This document shows positions 29,001-32,624 of a stretch of DNA of 32,624 bases, piece after piece. Within the stretch, counting starts at the first letter, position 1, and every line of letters starts with the position of its first letter. The DNA comes from Leptolyngbyaceae cyanobacterium SM2_5_2 (GTDB lineage: Bacteria > Cyanobacteriota > Cyanobacteriia > Phormidesmidales > Phormidesmidaceae). Location of the stretch: NCBI GenBank assembly GCA_012031045.1, contig JAAUUR010000003.1:1-32624 (forward strand), read 5' to 3'. The notes below the pieces were generated by a model, which had not been told where the DNA came from, ran no database searches, and saw only the letters and a list, made by a program, of their open reading frames with translations. A program made the translations under genes and the position numbers.

Positions 29001-30013
29001 ATGATGCACCGCCTTAGCCTGTTGATCGTTACCCTAGCTCCTTGGCTCTGGCTAGTGCCGCCGAGTTTGGCCTCGAATCTGGAGCAACAGCTCAATATTC
29101 AACCCCATAATGCGACCTCAGGGCAGTCGCGAGATGTGGCCGATCAATGGATGCAGCTGGGCCAACAGCAGGCGGCGGCAGGGGAGTTTAGCCAGGCGAC
29201 CCAAGCCTGGGCGGCGGCGGCGGATATCTACCGTATTCTGGGAGATACCCAGGCTCAGGGGCAGGCCTATAGCGCCATGGGCTATGCCTTTGTGAATTTG
29301 GGCAACTATCCTCAGGCTGAGCGGGTCTTCAGATTAAGGACGGCCATCGCCCGTGATAATAATGACTCTCTTGGGGTGGTGTTTGGGCTCAACAATTTGG
29401 GTTCGCTCCAGGTCAACCAGGGGCGGTTGAACGACGGGCAAACCCTGTTTGAAGAAGCGTTGTTGCTGGCCCGCCCTACTGGCGACGCTAGAGCAATTGG
29501 CCTTTCCCTCAGTAATTTGGGTTGGGTTGCTTTCCAACGGGGCGATTTGGATCTGGCGGTGAATCTTTAACCCCAGCGGCTAACTATCGCCTGCTGGCCC
29601 AGGATAGCCTGGGAGAAGCCCACACCTCTAACCACTTGGGCGATGCCTACTTAGCCCTGGGTCAAGATACCAGCGCGATTGGTGCTTACCGGGTAGGTCT
29701 GCGTTTGGGAGATGAGGTTAGTGATCGCGACGTGCAACTGCGTGCCCTAGACGGCCTACTCACCATCTACTTTGACCGCAACGAATTAGATACTGCCAAG
29801 ACATTTCTAGATCGCCGTATCGCCCTAACGCTCAATCAGCCTGATCCTGATCGACAAACCGCCATCACCCTGCGCTGGTTAGGTGACTATTACGCCGCCA
29901 GCGGTAACCAGGATAGCGCTCAAGATGCCTACCAGCGGGGTCTGGCGTTGTCCCGCACTCTGGCTATCAAAAGCTTGGAAGCTGAGTTCAGCAATCGGCT
30001 GCTCAGGGTGTAG
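29001..30013 (+). CDS. Secreted TPR protein, one frameshift at about 29567-29569
   Basis: Signal-like N-terminus then TPRs (AYSAMGYAFVNLGNYPQAERVFRLRTAIA; FGLNNLGSLQVNQGRLNDGQTLFEEALLLA). Restoring a T in AATCTTTAACC joins DLDLAVNL to LTPAANYRLLAQDSLGEAHTSNHLGDAYLALGQ. Confidence 0.75.
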
Positions 30014-30126
30014 GTTTTGGTGAGCCTTGATAGATGGCTGGGGCAGGGTTTTCCCAAACTCACCCCAGGGAAGGGCCAAACAGCTCAGTCCATCAACTCT
30101 TGAGGCAGCGTCTAACCTGGGCTTTA

Positions 30127-30208
30127 TGCGGATGAAAGGACTTGAACCTTCACTTCTTGCGAAACTAGAACCTAAATCTAGCGCGTCTACCAATTCCGCC
30201 ACATCCGC
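30127..30208 (-). tRNA. tRNA-Leu (anticodon UAG)
   Basis: Minus strand GCGGATGTGGCGGAATTGGTAGACGCGCTAGATTTAGGTTCTAGTTTCGCAAGAAGTGAAGGTTCAAGTCCTTTCATCCGCA: 7-bp acceptor stem, anticodon loop TTTAGGT, variable arm, T-arm GGTTCAAGTCC. Confidence 0.96.
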
Positions 30209-30296
30209 ATTTGGCTTACCAGCATAGCAAAAAATGCCAACCCCTGACACCCTCATCCAATTAACCCACCCCCTGACTATTTCGCGATCTCACCAA

Positions 30297-30324
30297 CCCC
30301 TTACCCCTCACCCCCTACCCCTAT
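30297..30324. repeat. Heptamer C-rich tandem repeats (STRR-like)
   Basis: CCCCTTA CCCCTCA CCCCCTA CCCCTAT between tRNA-Leu and dnaK. Confidence 0.75.
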
Positions 30325-30462
30325 CCAGGCGCTAAAATTTAAGGCTAGGTCAGGACAGACTATCATTAAGAAAGATGTAAGTAAGGCGGCAGAAGCAAGG
30401 CCCTCCCGATGCTAGCCTTCCTACAGTACGCAAGACGGATAGATTAAGGAGACGCCAAAGCG

Positions 30463-32624
30463 AATGGGAAAAGTAGTTGGCATCGACCTGGGCACCACCA
30501 ACTCAGTTGTCTCTGTTATGGAAGGTGGCAAGCCAGTGGTGATTGCCAACGCTGAGGGTATGCGTACAACGCCTTCAGTGGTGGCTTTTAGCAAAGAGGG
30601 CGAACGCCTGGTGGGGCAGATGGCGCGGCGGCAAACCGTGCTCAACCCTCAAAATACTTTCTATGGCGTCAAGCGCTTCATGGGTCGTAAGTATACCGAG
30701 CTTGATCCGTCCTCTAAGCGAGTGCCTTACACCATTCGTCGCGATGAGGTCGGCAACGTTAAAATTCGCTGCCCTCGCCTGGAGAAAGATTTTGCGCCAG
30801 AAGAAATCTCCGCTATGATTCTGCGCAAGCTGGCCGATGAAGCGAGCCGCTACCTGGGGCAGCCTGTGACCGGTGCGGTTATTACTGTGCCAGCTTACTT
30901 TAATGACACCCAGCGCCAGGCTACCCGCAACGCCGGTCGCATTGCCGGGCTAGACGTCAAGCGGATTCTGAATGAACCAACGGCGGCGGCGCTAGCCTAT
31001 GGCCTAGATCAAACCTACAACCAAACTATCCTGGTGTTTGACTTGGGCGGGGGCACCTTTGATGTGTCAGTGCTAGATGTGGGGGATGGCGTGTTTGAAG
31101 TACGCGCTACAGCCGGTGATACTCAACTAGGCGGTGCTGACTTCGACACAAAAATTGTGGATTGGCTGGCCGAACAATTTCTAGAGCAAGACGGGATTGA
31201 TTTGCGTCAAGATCGGCAAGCCCTGCAACGGCTCACCGAAGCCGCCGAAAAGGCCAAAATTGAGCTGTCGGGGGTGGCTACCACAGAAATCAGCCTACCC
31301 TTCATCACGGCTACCAAGGATGGGCCTAAGCACCTGGAAACTCGACTTAGCCGCTCGCAGTTTGAGGGGCTCTGTGGGGATCTGGTCAGTCGTCTACGGG
31401 GTCCGCTAAAGCAAGCGCTGGCTGATGCCAACCTGGCCCCTAACGATATTGACGAAGTGGTGCTGGTGGGAGGCGGTAGCCGGATGCCCATGGCCCAAGA
31501 TTTAGTGCGATCGCTGATTGGTCTGGAGCCTAACCAAAACGTCAACCCCGATGAAGCCGTAGCCGTGGGGGCGGCGATTCAGGCTGGCATTCTGACCCAG
31601 GAAGTGCAAGACATCATGCTGTTAGATGTCACCTCCCTCTCCCTGGGGTTAGAAACCATCGGCGGCGTGATGAAGAAGGTGATTCCTCGGAACACCACAA
31701 TTCCAGTGCGGCGCTCAGATATTTTCTCTACCTCCGAAAATAACCAGACCTCTGTGGAGGTGCATGTGCTCCAGGGCGAGCGAGAAATGGCTGCAGACAA
31801 CAAATCTCTGGGTCGCTTCAAGCTGATGGGCATTCCCCCCGGCGCCCCGCTGGGGTGCCCCCAGGTGCTGGTCTCCTTCGATATCGACGCTAACGGCATC
31901 CTCCAGGTGTCGGCGATGGATAAGACCACAGGCCGAGAGCAAAGCCTGACGGTACAGGGAGCGGCTAACCTCGACGAAAGCGAAGTGCAGCGTATGATTC
32001 AGGAGGCGGAAGAGTACGCCGAAACTGACCGCCTGCAGCGGGAGCGGGTGGAAAAGCGCAACCGCGCCGAAGCGCTGACGTTTCAGGCGGAGCGGCTGTT
32101 GCGGGAGGTGGCGCTGGACTTTGGGATGCAGTTTGCCCGCGATCGCCGTCGCCGCATTGAAGGGCTGGTGCAAGAACTGCGCGACTACCTGGAACAGGGG
32201 GATGAACGCGGCATCGACATTGCCCAGGCCGAGCTGCAAGATGAACTCTACGACCTCAACCGCGAAGCCTACCTCTATGAAGCCGATGATGAACAGGAGG
32301 GCGGCATCCTGGGTCAGATTGGCAACACCCTGAAGAAAACCTTCTCCTTCGACGATGACCTGGATGCCCGGCCCAACTACGGCTACCAGGGTTCATCCTC
32401 CTGGGGCAACTGGGATGACGACTGGGACTACGATGCCCGTAACCGTGGCAATCAGCGTTACGGGGAACCGCCATTCCGTGACAGTGCCTACGGCAACCCA
32501 TCGCCCTACGATGCCGGTAGCCAGCCATCCTACGGCGGCGGTAGCTATAACGATTACCAGGCCCCTGGCTATGGTCGCCAGGGTTACGACTACCGGGATA
32601 ATGCCAGCAGCCGCCCTACGACCG
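30463..32624 (+). CDS. dnaK: Hsp70 chaperone DnaK (DnaK3-like with long Gly/Tyr/Asn/Asp-rich C-terminal tail), truncated by window end
   Basis: Open frame to the window edge: [42 protein letters not shown]...[14 protein letters not shown]...[23 protein letters not shown]...LVGGGSRMP. Tail: [56 protein letters not shown]. Confidence 0.95.

Noticed and set aside
29879-30256. Minus-strand ORF of 125 aa
   Set aside because: Runs through the tRNA-Leu gene (DVAELVDALDLGSSFARSEGSSPFI is a typical translated-tRNA artefact).

Overview
This is a cyanobacterial chromosomal window, probably from a filamentous Leptolyngbya/Nodosilinea-like organism. That call rests on HIP1 octamers (GCGATCGC), Ycf37-like, DUF3146-like and DUF1818-like proteins, and a DnaK3-type chaperone. 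Most of it is housekeeping: nadK, rpoZ, rpmI-rplT, rimP-nusA-ylxR-infB, pnp, tpiA, a divergent mntC / mntAB metal ABC transporter, tRNA-Leu(UAG), and a dnaK cut by the right edge. The less ordinary parts are: (1) a URC-type uracil-catabolism cluster (urc1-like GTP-cyclohydrolase-II homologue, urc4/DUF1688, upp) with a DUF7662-like/HTH regulator upstream; (2) a fused SpeD-SpeE gene followed by an agmatinase-family ureohydrolase; (3) at least seven heptamer tandem-repeat (STRR-like) tracts at gene edges; (4) two short perfect direct duplications upstream of rimP and mntC; (5) an attenuator-like hairpin in front of rimP and an unassigned compact RNA-like fold near 14.56-14.63 kb. At least ten otherwise conserved genes, several essential, carry single-base frameshifts, often in short homopolymers, which can be repaired by eye. 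This suggests indel sequencing errors rather than real pseudogenes. I do not claim a wholly undescribed system. The URC cluster in a cyanobacterium is the best candidate for follow-up.
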